Positions 44,305-57,246 of a stretch of 64,000 bases of DNA are shown here, piece after piece (within the stretch, counting starts at the first letter, position 1; each line of letters begins with the position of its first letter). A program made the position numbers and the translations under genes. The DNA lies in contig CP136062.1 in assembly GCA_032622095.1 (NCBI GenBank), positions 153,196,875-153,260,874 on the forward strand, written 5' to 3'. Under the pieces are notes generated by a model. That model was not told the DNA's origin. It searched no databases and saw nothing but the letters and a program-made list of their open reading frames with translations. The DNA is from Siphonodentalium dalli. Lineage: Eukaryota > Mollusca > Scaphopoda > Gadilida > Siphonodentaliidae.

Positions 44305-44834
44305 CATTTAAAGATACGGGCGGTGTTGGCGGTGGGTATGTTGTTAAAATGTTCACCTCCTTCAAAAACTGCCATAAACAGAAAGAATAGTAAAATATAG
44401 ACAGACTTTGATCTTATATACCAATCAGAAATATGGCATAAACAGTATGTTATTGTCAAGTGTTTTCCCTTGTTATGTAAACAAAAGCAAAAAACGTTAC
44501 ATAACCTGGCTTTTGTTTAGATCCGGATATGGTAAACATAAAGAGCGTTATTTGTTACTATGTTCCTGATATGGAAATAATAAAGAACGTTTATATCATT
44601 TGTGTGTGATTAACCAATAGAATTGCGCTGTGTTATGTAAACAGAAGCAAAACTTCTGTAACACGAGCATGTACTTGTTTACGTACACCATCGTACGTCT
44701 TGGCGACAATATACTATTTACACGCTGATTGTGTTTGGCATATGAACAAAACTATATATTTTTTAATATTCCTTCTGTTCATGGCGATTTGAACAAATAT
44801 GAATATTTCTGCAACGAACACCGCCTGTGCCTTT
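44305..44834. repeat. Duplicated block R2, copy 2
   Basis: It matches 32260-32789 throughout with small indels. It begins 10 bases after the end of the family A MITE. Confidence 0.85.
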
Positions 44835-45190
44835 AAAAATGAGTTCACTGTTCCAGACCTCTAATTTCAATTTGGGTATTCTAGTTTTAAAAAATGTCGA
44901 ACACCTACATGCAATATGACATATAATCAATACATTTGACCAGGTAATGTCATTTTGTTATTGAAAAACAAAGTTATAATAGCTGAAATCAAGAATACGA
45001 TTTTTTCAAACGTGAGTGTAACCAGAGTGAAACTAAATGCATTTCCCACTACAGGTGCACTGGTTAGCACTGATTGTTAAAAGTAAATTGATATCGACGT
45101 TGCAATAAGATACTTTGATGGAGATAACGAACACACGTCCTTTATTCTGCATTAAAGTCAGACTCGCCTGATTGCGAATCGTATACCCGG

Positions 45191-47409
45191 CAGCTTTTAT
45201 CGATTTTACAACCAGGTGAAACCGACGCCAATTGTTGTGTCTTTGTGTTATGTTTATAATCCATTCGGGCAATCACACGAAATAAATGCTCTTTCCTCGG
45301 TACTCATATCCCGCGTCGAGCTATCGACGTTTGTTCAAGGGCGTGTATCAAACTCATTACCACTGTTTGGGTTGGAAACTTGGCTGATTATGACTTTGTG
45401 ATTGATCACTGCAAAGGAACGGTATTATATATGTATTCGCGGAGCGGCCCCAGTGTAATAACGTAATAATATATAGTGGCGAGTCAACTAATGTCGACTT
45501 GGATATAACAGTCTTGAACCACATATTCACATCGCGTTAGATATAAATGTCTTCTTCCTGTTTAAACATATAACCCCATCAATAAATATAGTTTGAAACC
45601 CATACGGACCTTTAAATATCGACAAGTTCGTTTTAGCATCTCTATATATTTGATATCCCCTCTCCCCAAATGACAATTGAAAAGAGCCATGCGTCTTTAA
45701 GTTTACTATGACAGCTAAATAATACGCTAATGAAACGAGTCGTGTGTCTTTAAGTTTAACTATATGACAGTTATATACTATGCCCATGTCCCTTTACGTG
45801 CTGTGAATGTCTGTATGAGTTTTCCACATAGAAACGTTATAAAATAACATAACGAGAACACCACATTGACGGCCATGTTGTTTTGTGCCTATATATCTGG
45901 ACGGGTCGTTGTAATTTTACACCCATATATGTGAGAGTTCCCATCATATACAACGATGGTGTTACCCAAGCTATCTACCCCCACCCACATGAAACCTGAA
46001 TATATGTAAGTTAACAGCCTGCGTACCAGTTAAGGAAATCTGGAATACATAGTAATTTCACACTAATATCATAGTTTTCACTCATTTGCTGAAGCAGTAT
46101 ACATAACGTCAAAATATCAAGAGTTATTGTATGTCATTTGGGCTGTAACATAGACAACAATTTGTGTAATTATGTGCTTAAGCTGTGTACGCAGCCTTTT
46201 TGTTGAATCCATAAAACCGGTATAATTGGAAATGTTTCTACGATTTCAGCTATTTTCTATTACTCTATGTGCACCTTTTGAGACACAGACGTTCCAAATG
46301 GTGATGAATTATAGTATTTTAATTATATTTTATGTAATATAGGTTGTTATTAAAACCTTATATCAAGGCACTATAATCAAAATTAAATGGGCCTTCAATC
46401 CCTGAATCTCGCGTACCATATATAAGAGGGGTTGACACCGTGGTCCACCGACATGATGAATTGTATTATTTGCTGTGTTTATTTCTAACTGGGCCTTCAT
46501 GCATGTAGCCTTGTCTCGGGAATCTCGTCCATTAATTAGGAACAAAGCCCGACCATGCTGTTCTTCACGCTGACCAGATTTGGTGACACCAGGATCCGAC
46601 GCTTTGCGAAATTTAACTCTCATATTTTATCGATTTTATATGGAGTCCAATCGCGAATCCAAAAAGAACAAAGAATGCGCATGACACACTGACACACTAA
46701 CGAACAACGCGCCTAATGAACTTTTGGCGTTTCGATTCACACTTGTCGTGATATGGAGACGTATATATCGATCTGTTTTGAGAATATTTCGATGATTTTC
46801 AAAGAAATGACTGCATGGCAGTGACGCCATATTATAATCGAGGTCAGACCGGGTCGGGGCCAACAGTTCTTTCCTCGTGTTGCTTATTCTTTCAGTTTAC
46901 TGACCCGTGAAAAATCAATTATTTGAGAATATTTATTCGTCATTCACAATTTGGCACAGATGCTAGACAAAGAAGACGTTTAGTTTTATAATCTGATGCA
47001 CGCGACGGGACGTGCGCGTGCACGTGACAAATGAGTAATTTCTAGCGTCTCATTGTTGTATTGTCATAAATAAACAGGAAAATTATGCGTGCCTCGCTGT
47101 CTCATGCTGGAAACACAGGACACAAAGAATCATATCTCAAATGACCAGCGTTTTCGTTTAGACCGACAAAATGTGCAGGGGTGTGGGACAAGGGGTGGGG
47201 ACCAGGGGTGGATCAATTATCCATATATCGTTCACAGCCAGGAGGGACAGGGGCTCAAATCTGCAGATTCCGAGCTCGTCCAATGCATCATTGTTGGGTT
47301 TAAAAGACTTCTGGGATTGGAAACCACGACACTAATTTAATATCTAAACTAGATCATTTTTAATCTGGGACTGACTAATAACTCGGATTCCGGATCCGGA
47401 TCTTACACC
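45191..47409. other. Mostly unique sequence, no gene supported
   Basis: ORFs of 75-86 codons (45527-45787, 46363-46623, 46636-46863 minus; 47089-47340 plus) lack domains. 'gtgtctttaagttta' occurs twice near 45690 and 45750. Confidence 0.4.
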
Positions 47410-47780
47410 ACCATTTCAAATCCTCGGAAATATTTTATATTCTGTCAGGGAAGTTTATAACATTGAAAAAACAGTGCAGGCAACATATTTCTTAATTTAT
47501 ACATTTTCCTTAACAATGAATTCACAACTGGAGAAGGTCTCAGCTCGAGAATGCATGGTTTATGTGATTTTGGTGAGCCGATTTTGATTTTGCGTCGCAT
47601 ACAAGCATGGCATTTATACAGGGTAATCAATTCAATAATTATTGCAATGTCAGCTCACAAAAGTAATCAAAATCATGCAACCTCGTGGTGTGAAATAGAT
47701 TAAGGAACAAGCATGAACAAAGAAATATATCTCCTGCATTGTTTGTTCAATATTATAATGTTCCTCATCAGAACATCAAT
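47410..47780. repeat. Partner of the 35.7-36.1 kb repeat, leading into a minisatellite
   Basis: It shares ordered blocks with 35735-36110 ('aacattgaaa', 'agaaggtctcagctcg', 'gggtaatcaattcaat', 'caaaatcatgcaa'). An extra stretch lies near 47556-47620. Confidence 0.7.
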
Positions 47781-48165
47781 TCCGTGGCACGGTGCGTAGC
47801 CAGATTAGCGATTCGTGGCATGGCGCGTAACCTGAGTAGGGATTCATTGCATAATGCGTAGCCATAGAAATCCATGGCATGGTGCGTAGGCAGAGTATAT
47901 ATAGATTCATGACAAGATGCGTAGCCAGATTACAGATTCATGGCATGACGCGTATAGCCTGAGTAGGGATCCATGGCATGATGCGTAGCCAGAGTAGAGA
48001 TGCATATCATGATGCGTAGCCAGAGTATAGATTCATGGCACGATGCGTAGCCACATTAGAGATCCATGGCATGATGCGTAGCCAGAGTAGAGATGCATAG
48101 TATGATGCGTAGCCTTATTATATTTGTGGCATGATGCGTAGCCAGAGTATATATTCGTGGCATGA
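47781..48165. repeat. 31-bp minisatellite, about 12 copies
   Basis: The unit is 'gattcatggcatgatgcgta' plus 'gccagagtaga'. Copies vary in length by a few bases. The 31-bp unit is unrelated to the 31-bp G-rich one at 41.2 kb. Confidence 0.88.
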
Positions 48166-48170
48166 TCTCG

Positions 48171-49040
48171 CGGATACTCACGACATCGAGACTCTGATTA
48201 GTTTCCCATCTATTATCACTTGAATTCCTGAACGCGGCTCTAAAGTAACCAGTACGATACCTAATAACACTCAAGTGGCTCCGAAATACCGCTATGGATT
48301 TACTTATACTTGTAGTCCCAATCTCACCCCTATTGACCATTCCGCAGCTCGTCAAGTGGAGACAACCCATTATCGAGCCGAATTACTCAGACCTAATCTG
48401 GCTTGTTGAAGGAAATTTGATTTTCACTAAGTTTGTCCAATATCTCAATTCTCAAACGATTTAGATCTAATGTCAGTCGCAATCGTACGATGCGAAAACA
48501 AATATTGCAGGGGCCAACCCGAAATGTTAACATTGAAATTTTAAGATCAGACTCGAAATTTTAACATCGAACTCGAACTTTTAACTTTTAACTCGAAATT
48601 TTGACGAGGGCTTTATAACCAGCGTTTATGCCCATATAGAGTTTTAAAATTCTGCCAATATGAGCTTATTTCGCGCAATTATAAAAATAATCCCGCATTG
48701 TGCTTATTTTTACGATAACAACGGCTGCACAGATAACCATGGTATCATGACTGATCTGTTTCAGCATCAATTTACCACTTGAATTTCTGAACCCAGCTCT
48801 AAAGTAACCACTACTACGAAACCAATAACAATCAAGTGGCTCCAGAATGCCGCCACAGAATTACTTAGTGACAATCTCATCCCTATTGACCAGTCCGCAG
48901 CTCGTCAAGTGGAGACAACCCATTCTCGAGCCGAATTACTCCGACCTAATCTGGCTTGTTGACGGAAATTTGATCTTCACTAAGTTTGTCCAATATCTCA
49001 ATTCTCAAACGATTTGGATCTATTGTCAGTCGCTATCGAT
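48171..49040. repeat. ~290-bp block duplicated ~575 bp apart
   Basis: 'ctctaaagtaacca', 'cgcagctcgtcaagtggaga', 'gccgaattactc', 'tttgtccaatatctcaattc' are shared by 48205-48485 and 48775-49035. In one frame both copies are open for about 50 codons, with a TAG/TGG difference near the end. This is suggestive but too short to call coding. Confidence 0.75.
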
Positions 49041-49469
49041 TTTTGCTCACAAACCGCGGCATGGACTCGGCATCCAATACTACCATACATCGAATATACG
49101 CCTTCTATTATTGAGCAGAACTATCCCCCATTTAAAGACGAAACGGCCCCGATATAATTGGTATTCTCATACTGCACTGCTTTAAAAGATGCTTCAATGC
49201 ATTCTAATATAATTATGCTGGCTTCGTATTAGACGGTTTTGTTCGCTTACTAGTCACATTTCAATCAGAGTTTGGTGTAATTACTCATATGCATTACTCT
49301 ACGATTTACATTCCCGCATATAATGGGATGAAGCCCTGGAATTTGAGCAAAAGATGCCCAGGCAATAAATTTGCCTATGTGAAAGAAATCGGCCTAGGAA
49401 AAACTAATTTTACCTAGGCAATTTTGCAAAACTATTCAATAGTAACCTTACAACTCAGGTATGCTATTT

Positions 49470-50155
49470 TATTATACTCCCCGCAACGAAGTTAGGTGGG
49501 TATACTGGAGTCAGATTGTTCGTCCGTCCGTCAGTCCCTCCGTCCGTCGTCTGTCGTCTTGATCAATTTCCATGAAACTTGGCACAGACATCAACCACCA
49601 TGGGAACCTGTGCACCTGTGATTATGACGTCTGTCGGACTTTTTTTTGTGGAGTTATCCCCCCTTTTTCGACTTAGGAAATTATCGCAACATGTATACTT
49701 TTGTCCGAGCTTTTATTCCTACATGTTTAGGTCAATTTTTTTTAACGTAGCACAGATATTTAGTACCATGGGAACCTGTGCACCTGCGATTATGACGTCT
49801 GTCCGACATGTTTTGGTGGAGTTATCCCCTTTTTCGACTTTTTTTTTGCAACATGCATAATTTTGTCCGAGCTTTTATTCCTACATTTTCGGTCAATGTT
49901 TTTAAATCTTGGCACTGATATTTAGTACCATGGGAACCTGTGCTCCTGCGATTATGATGTCTGTCCTACTTTTTTGTGTGGAGTTATTCCCCTTTTTCGA
50001 CTTAGAACATTTTCGCCACATGCATAATTTTGTCCAAGCTTTTATTAAAACTGTTATTTTATTATTTTAACTAAATGTTTACTGACATGTGAAACATCTT
50101 AGTATTTTAAAAACAGGGGGTATCCTTAGTCCCATTGGGACAGTCACACCTCTAG
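49470..50155. mobile_element. Tandem-core element, second member
   Basis: It opens 'tatactccccgcaacgaagt' and a GTCCGTCCGTC tract. Three ~165-bp cores follow, anchored by 'accatgggaacctgtgc' at 49597, 49765 and 49927. Each contains 'ggagttatccccc' / 'ttttcgactta'. It closes near 'gggacagtcacacctctag'. The shared 'ggagttatt' and 'cgacttagaa' words link it to 28132-28788. Noncoding. Confidence 0.75.
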
Positions 50156-50837
50156 TTATCATTAGTTATATAAGAAATTATAAACAATAATGTCTGCTTA
50201 AATCTAATTCACTCATATTACTGTCATCTAAAATCTTTGTTATTTCGAGGAACATTGTTTCCAGGTCACTGCTCAACATCTGTGAACAATTCCCCATCCA
50301 TCTCCAAACAGTGGCCTTATAATTAATGTCCAAGTCTAATGGTTATAATACACAAAATACAAATTAGTAGAGTGATTTCCCCTGGGACCCCCAAGGTAGG
50401 ATCAGCATTAAAACAAATCCTGGCAGCTGAATGGTCAATGATACATTGATCAAAAGTGCACGAAAACGTGCAGAAAGGTGTTTACCGACAACGAGAAACA
50501 TTAAATATAGCCACATGGTGAACGGTTAGTGCTGTCCAATTGGCGAATAATTTATGGGAGGGGTTGGTGTTTGTTTCGATGTTATTGTTTTTCTCCATTT
50601 TAAGGGTAGTGTGACGTTTGTCAAGCTGCAGTGTGACGAAATACGTTGACAAGTACTTTTGGGCATATTTTCGTGTGTCTAAAAGGACGTTCTTTAATTT
50701 TTAATACTTGTGCAGGGTCAACCCTTTCCTGCGAATACAGGCCAGCGGGATTTGTTAACACTGAGGCCTGTGAAAATCATTTGGTGTATTGTTACCTTAT
50801 GGCTGCTATCAAGTCTGAGTTTAGTGTGCATGTCATT
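50156..50837. other. No recognisable feature
   Basis: No supported ORF or repeat. Confidence 0.4.
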
Positions 50838-50990
50838 TGCAGAATGAGGTCCCAGAGGGTGAATTTAGTGATGCTACCCCGCATAGCGGGCTAGCATCAC
50901 CAAATTCACTCTCTCGCGATCTCATTCTGATGCTGGATAGCGTTACTAAATTCATCCTCTGTGGACCTCATTCTGCAAATGACAGGCACA
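50838..50990. mobile_element. Fold-back element related to 39285-39690
   Basis: Outer 'tgcagaatgaggtccc' / 'ggacctcattctgca' are inverted. Inner 'gggtgaatttagtgatgcta' / 'tagcatcaccaaattcac' form a second nested hairpin around 'ccgcatagcggg'. A third partial arm follows ('atgctggatagcgttacta'). Confidence 0.8.
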
Positions 50991-52388
50991 CTAAACACAG
51001 GATTGTGGGTGCTATTGTAGTAAAATATACCGGTATGTAAAGAAGAGTGAACGGGACACAATGAGATTTTAGTAACCCAATGAACTGATTTTACCTAGGC
51101 AGACAAATTGATTTTGCCTCTGGTTTACCTGGGCATTGCTTTTACCTAGGCTAATTACCAGAGCTGGGCTGAAACACATATATATGACAACCCATTCATT
51201 TTGCATGTTGGTCAAGCGTCCAAGAAGTCAATTAGGCACATACATGTACGAAATTATATACAGAAAAACGAGGGTACTTACTTATAAAGCCTATATGGCG
51301 CTGTAATATGACGATGAGATAATACAATTGACAAATTTTCGATCATGTTGATACTCTTGTTGTGCAGAAAACAATTGTTTATGGTTCCCACATCAAAGTT
51401 AGCAATGGGGGGTGTCACAGTGTTCTGGGCCCGCAAACAAGGTACCCTGCCCAATTGTTTCTCTAACACGTACTCTTACCAAAGTTTCCAAGCGACAGAT
51501 TTTTATATTAGAACCTGCAATGAGGACGTTAGATACTATTAACTGTCTATGTGCCGTTGTGGTACAGCTCGTATAGTTCGTGGTTGTGGATGCATGCGAT
51601 GCACGTATATTTTTGGCTGCAGCTGTAGGGTTTAGTCACATTCATTATCCATGAACTGACTTTTATCCCAACACATACATGGACTGTCAGTCATTTTATT
51701 GCCCTGCGCCAAGGCAGGATAAAAGAAGTAGGAAGTTTTCACAGAGAAGTAAACTGTGCTAGTAGTATATCGTGCTGCGGTCAAAATGTGTCCATTTATA
51801 ATCACACACCCTCTATACATTCACACAATTAGCGCCCGTAAGAATCGGTACAAATTGCCATACGGATTAGACGAACGTTTCCGAGGTACATAAACCAATA
51901 GCTGATATCTACATTTCAAAAAGAGCTTTGAACCACGTACGTCACTTCAATCTCATCACGTGCTCGCGCTCGCTGCGTGTTGTTATTGGGAGACTGTGTT
52001 GGAATTTGAACAATATATGTTACTTACAATTGTTTTTGGCAGTTTTGACAAGTTGTTCATGTTATTAATATTTTAAAATGTAGTGGTGTGTGATTATGAG
52101 GAATGACTTGAAGATCGATTGGGGTCTTTGGTTTTGACTGGCAGAGTAATTAAATCCAATGACAACAATCGATCTCCAATTCATTTCTTAAGTGATAACA
52201 TGGAATGATGGTATGTTCTTGCGGTTACATGCCTCTGTGTGAGTTTAATTACTTAATTAAATGGCAAAGGTCCTTCCTGGAAATGAGCTCTCGTGAGATA
52301 CAACGGACTGAGGATTAAAACAAGGAAGATTGCTATCCAATCATCCAATGAACACATGCTCATCAAATCACGAAAGGTTCACGATGAA
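50991..52388. other. No recognisable gene
   Basis: 'acctaggc' words recur near 49415 and 51093-51155. Short ORFs only. Confidence 0.4.
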
Positions 52389-52526
52389 GGCTTCCGGACC
52401 GTGTGTCAGTACCCATTTCATGCTATCGGTTCATCTATGGAGGTTTACATTGTGAAATCTTCCGGTCCGTATGTCAGTACCCATTCCATGGTATCAGTCA
52501 ATCTATAGGAGGTATACATGGTCTCA
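52389..52526. repeat. 69-bp tandem duplication
   Basis: 'ttccggaccgtgtgtcagta' and 'ttccggtccgtatgtcagta' head two copies ending 'ggaggtttacat' and 'ggaggtatacat'. Confidence 0.8.
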
Positions 52527-52772
52527 TCTCGCTATCACGATTGGTAACAGTCTAAGAGAGAATCGGTTCCCGCGATCGATAATTCGAAAAATCAATCGGA
52601 TGTAATGAGGTTAAATAAACTCATTTGATTATCTAAATAGTCGTAACTCAAACACGAAAAGAACGGCATGCCTCGGGGCGTTAGGTTATATTACTCTAAC
52701 GTCTCGTTACATATATCCTCGTTTGATTGCTATGTATTTTAAATATCTGGCACGCGGCGTGTATATAATGTT

Positions 52773-53120
52773 ACTTTGCTATTGAAGTGTCTCGTTACAC
52801 AGGGGCGTGATGACACGTTGGAGATTTTGGTGTCTGCCACCTCCAACTTTGAAAAAAAATTCAGATCGAAGATATAGGCTTGAGATTTCTCCGAGTGTTT
52901 AAATCTGCGACCAATACGTTCGTAAAATATGTCGTTTTAGAACGAAATTTGAACATTTTCCTATATGCTATTGAAGTGTCTAGTTACACAGGGACGTGAT
53001 GACATGGTAGAGATTTGGGTGTCGGCCCCCTCCAACTTCGGTAAAAAAAACAACTTTTTTTCTCAAACCGGAGATAGGTGGAGATTTCTTTGTTTATGTT
53101 AATCTGCGACCAATACTGAA
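52773..53120. repeat. ~198-bp tandem duplication
   Basis: 'gctattgaagtgtct', 'gttacacaggg', 'cgtgatgaca', 'cctccaactt' and 'aatctgcgaccaatac' occur in both halves. Confidence 0.8.
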
Positions 53121-53226
53121 AAAAATTCCATGTCACCACCATCGTAAGTGTGTCCGGGCGACCTATTTGCCTATAATATTCCGACACACTTAACATATTT
53201 TATCAGAATGTTTGTTGTAATGATTA

Positions 53227-53290
53227 AAAGCGTCTTAGAGCAAGTAATTGGTTAATCGCTATATAAAACTGTCATTATTATTGTAGAAAG
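53227..53290 (+). mobile_element. SINE/L2-like 3' tail fragment
   Basis: 'aaagcgtcttagagcaagta', 'attggttaatcgctatataa', 'aactgtcattattattg' resembles the conserved 3' tail of L2-clade LINEs and the SINEs that use it. A near-identical tail is at 58351-58402. Confidence 0.55.
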
Positions 53291-54035
53291 AGTCCATCCT
53301 AGCGGTGTTGTAGAAATTTTCTATCGTGGGGATTTTGTGGACATTTTGCACCTTGAAGTTGTCCAAAGTCTGCGAGATGGACGTTTTGATCTTCAAGCGG
53401 GTTGTAGTTGGATATTCCAAAACCCACAACAAAGACCCTCTCGCCACATACATGTACAGTACAAGTCAGAAGAATTGGTATTTTAAGCGCGCTATTTTCG
53501 CGCCCAATATCCCGCTTATATATATATAGCAAGTTGGGCGATTATAACCGAGCCGCTTGCGATATTGTTCCGATACTTTGAGCTTCATATTACGATATCT
53601 CGTGCTTAATATTGCTACTTAATAATAATCGTAAAATCGCCTTGTGGTGACATGTTGTTTGGACGACTGTTAAAAGGCTCATTTCACTCGTTCACAATGT
53701 TTTCACAGCATCGTCTGGATATATGTTCGTCCAAAAACGCGCGCTCAATATCGCGATAAAGGCGCGTCTCAATATACCAATATATTTTTATTGGTACTGT
53801 ACAGGATGGTTCACACGTATTCTGGTTTGATTGATGTATTTCAAATATTTGACAAGCGCGATCTGTATTCCTGTCAGTTATTTGACAACGACGTGAACCA
53901 TAATAATTTGGCGAACGAACGTAATGAACAGACATGACATATATACAAAATAGACCCTCGCAAATCTGGCAATTGTTTGGTAAACTCATCATGTATGTAT
54001 GGAGGGTAATTAGGGTCACAATTCCAAGTGATAAC

Positions 54036-54140
54036 TTATATATTGTAGAATGTGAAATGCTATTGTCAATTTGTCAAATGCCAGAATTTAGTGCTAACTT
54101 GTATATTGTAGAATGTGAAATGCTATTTTCAAATGTTAAA
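54036..54140. repeat. ~70-bp tandem duplication
   Basis: 'attgtagaatgtgaaatgct' appears at about 54043 and 54105 with similar flanks. Confidence 0.75.
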
Positions 54141-55239
54141 TTCCCGAAATTATTTTGTATTTCTTAATTCTAAATGACAAAATTAAGATTTTATTGCAAC
54201 TTTAAATAATTAAAACTTAAATATAATAGTTTATATAAACAGTATCATGTGTCTTTCAACTTCATTGGTGAAACTTGTAACTAACATTTGAAATTCTGAA
54301 AATCATGTTTTAAAAACTAAAAACTAGAAATAAGAAGTTAAAATAATGGTCAATGGTCAATTGTGGCCAAAGTTATTTCACTATAATGAGATACAACGAT
54401 AAAATAAACACAGGGGTTTGTTAAATTCTTGTCTGGAGGCTGAAAACATGAATTTTCTAAGATTAGATTCACTCTGTATGTGGCTCAATACTGCTGAAAA
54501 AACTGTCTGAAATGGGGGTACTAATCTAATATCAAATAACTTTATCCATAAATTATCTTATATTATTGTCATGGCCCTTAATGTAAAAGGTAGGACAGGT
54601 TCTATCCCAATTCTATGAAAATTTATGTTTTCATCCTCCTGATAAGAATTTATCAGTTTCCAAACCTCTGTTTAGATTTTTAGATAGTTACCTTGGTATA
54701 TGAAATAATACGTATGAGTTGGAAATCCTTGACCGGAAATTATTCAATCAATTAATATTGATTTTATTTCTATATTATATTATTATAATGTGACAGATAT
54801 AGTATCAATATATTCGTTACTATATTTAGAACGTTTAGATAGAGGCACCAGCGTGGTGCTCGAACGAATGCGAGCCACACAATGTCTCCAATTGATTGTA
54901 TCTAATCTAATATTAAGTGCGAACCAAGTAGATAAGACATAGAGTGTAGTTAGTATATGCTTATTTTCAATAACTAAAATAACTTTAAAATAGGCAAAAT
55001 AAAAGGCGGGCGAGAATATCAGTGACCATTATTGAACGGCACAGAGTTATTGTATACGAACAAACATCAAAATAAAATCAATATTTTGTTGGCGATATTA
55101 TGATAGTGCAATTTCTCCCTAATTTTGTGTAAATAAATAATATATAATGTATGCATTTGTGTGTGTAAACTTAATTACCAAATAATGTAGTTTTAACAAA
55201 TGCAAGTTCTTACTGACATGTAACAGCTAACATAATCAT
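54141..55239. other. AT-rich, no gene
   Basis: Long A+T-rich sequence without open frames of note. Confidence 0.45.
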
Positions 55240-55643
55240 TTAAAACCCTTTACCCAACAAACCGGCCAAAACCGGCCAAATAAAGCTTCAACAGCCTATA
55301 ATATCTTCGGTCTGTCTCAATAGAACCATACAGATATGGATATCATTGGAACCGGCTCCTTGACCACATTGTGATAGTTACAGTTATGCCCTGTGCCAAT
55401 GCATTCTCTTATATATGCGAGTCGACCATAGGTCGCCTCGCATATATAAGAGAATGCATTGGCCTAAAAAAAATCCTTTTTTTAACACTTTTTACCATTT
55501 TTTCTTACATTCTTTAACAATTTTATAATTTTTAATGTGTTAAGCCAATGCATTCTCTTATATATGCGAGGCGACCTATGGTCGACTCGCATATATAAGA
55601 GAATGCATTGGAACAGGGGCCCTTCTGTTGGGTAAAGGGTTAA
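55240..55643. mobile_element. Palindrome MITE family A, copy 4
   Basis: The right TTAA is at 55640-55643. The left edge reads 'tttaaaaccctttaccc', so two extra bases lie between TTAA and CCC. Palindromes at 55395-55463 and 55544-55611. Confidence 0.9.
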
Positions 55644-56179
55644 GCAAGATATAGTAGGTGGGATCGCAGGATATCAGCAATCCTCAGGACGTAACTTGCA
55701 TCACTTCATTGCGCATGCATTTGCTCGCGTCAGATTCAGGGATTGCTAGAGCCCAATTTCATCTCTGACTAGATCGATATACGTTATCAGACTATTTGTT
55801 CCAGTTTTATCCAGTTATTCTTAAACCGACTTATGTCTACGTAATTTGGAAGGAGGTATAAGATGGGTTGACAAATATTTAAAAAAGCGAATGTTACTTT
55901 TGGTGTAATTTGGAGCGGAAACCGCCAAGTGGCTTTAATTCAATGCAAAGGCACAAAAAGTAGAATTTAATACAAATGAGCAGTACGTTATGCCTGATGT
56001 GTGCCGCACATGTAGGTTGGACATTCCGATCGGAAAATAGGTTGAACTTATTCATTCCTTCATAAATACATCATTGTACATGTCGTCATTCAATATTCTG
56101 TAATTCTTTTTACCGGCGTCAGTGCATAGCACATTACATCACGACGGTTAGTCATACATATGAATGGCCTTTATATGTT
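55644..56179. other. No recognisable feature
   Basis: 'tttggagcggaaaccgccaa' near 55910 resembles 'ttttggagcgcaaaccacca' near 9691, a small dispersed similarity. Confidence 0.35.
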
Positions 56180-56880
56180 GCCTATACAAAATGTTCCGGT
56201 GTCTCCGTAGTGTGGACGGAAGATTCGCCAGAATTATGTTTTATTCACGTATTGAGTCCTCGGCTGCGAACAATCGATTGCTGTGTTTTCACTGTAAACA
56301 TGAGCGGGTCTATAAGGTTAATACACACAGTCACGTGTTATGGGGGTCTATAATGTTAATCCACATAGTCACGTGTTATGAGGGTCTATAATGTTACTAC
56401 ACACAGCCACGTGTTATGGGGGTCTATAATGTTACTCCACATAGCTATTTGATATGGAGGCTCCACAACGTTACTCAACACAGCCACGTGTTATGGGGGT
56501 CTACAAGGTTACTCCATACAGCCACGTGTTATGGGGGTCTACAATGTTACTCCATACAGCCACGTGTTATGGGGGTCTATAAAATTACTCCACATAACCA
56601 CGTGTTATGGAGGTCTACAAGGTTACTCCACATAGCCATTTGATATGGAGGCTCCACAACGTAACTCCACACAGCCACGTGTTATGGGGGTCTACAAGGT
56701 TGTCCATACAGCCACGTGTTATGGGGGTCTATAAGGTTAATCCACACAACCGCGTGTTATCGTGGGGGTCTATACGGTTAATCCACACAACCGCGTGTTA
56801 TCGTGGGGGTCTATAAGGTTACTCAACACAGCCACGTGTTATTGGGGGGTCTATACGGTTACTCCACTCACCCACGTGTT
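56180..56880. repeat. Duplicated lead-in plus expanded 38-bp minisatellite
   Basis: A lead-in (56180-56320; 'tcctcggctgcgaacaatcg', 'aaacatgagcgggtctataa') is followed by about 14-15 copies of 'gttactccacacagccacgt' / 'gttatgggggtctataag'. The same lead-in at 57470-57605 is followed by just one copy. Confidence 0.85.
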
Positions 56881-57246
56881 CATGTACTGACGGCGGTTCA
56901 CATAATATCCAATGGATAACAATTATATATCAAAACCACACCATACATCATCCTGTATATATGTTATGTTCGTCATCTACGTTGTATTTGTTAAAATGTT
57001 AATGGGAGAGGGGCGGATTTAAGTTGTTAAAACTTGTGCCCTGATCCCTCTTGTAATATTATATTACAATAAAATATGTTTAAACAAAAAAACAATTATA
57101 TATATTTATGAAGAGATGAACAACCTCAGCCTATTTTCCTATTTCGAATTTCCAACCTATACGACGTGTCATGTGTGGTATTTCCTTGCAAAGCATCAAT
57201 AGCAGCAATTCACATGTCGTGTGAAAAGTCGTGATGTAATGTGCCA
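56881..57246. other. No recognisable feature
   Basis: Mostly AT-rich, no supported feature. Confidence 0.4.

Larger units (their letters stand above)
40960..45190. repeat. Old tandem family of ~450-bp units with nested insertions
   Basis: The landmark 'gcactgattgttaaaagtaa' followed by 'ttgatatcgacg', 'gagataacgaac' and 'cgtcctttattctgcatta' recurs near 41095, 42810, 43690 and 45068. The post-TTAA part also recurs at 41320, 41596 and 42362. Upstream words 'gatgatgtcattttgttat' occur near 42675 and 43075, with a diverged form near 44940. The array is interrupted by the G-rich minisatellite, a family B MITE, a family A MITE and block R2. Confidence 0.75.

Noticed and set aside
47781..48165. 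Possible CRISPR array (31-bp repeats)
   Set aside because: Repeats are directly contiguous without unique spacers and the context is eukaryotic. The same applies to the 17-, 23-, 38- and 39-bp arrays.
48847..49185. 112-codon ORF overlapping a duplicated block
   Set aside because: The paralogous copy at 48.2-48.5 kb has a stop within the shared part and the upstream sequence is not conserved in frame. It is too weak to call a gene.
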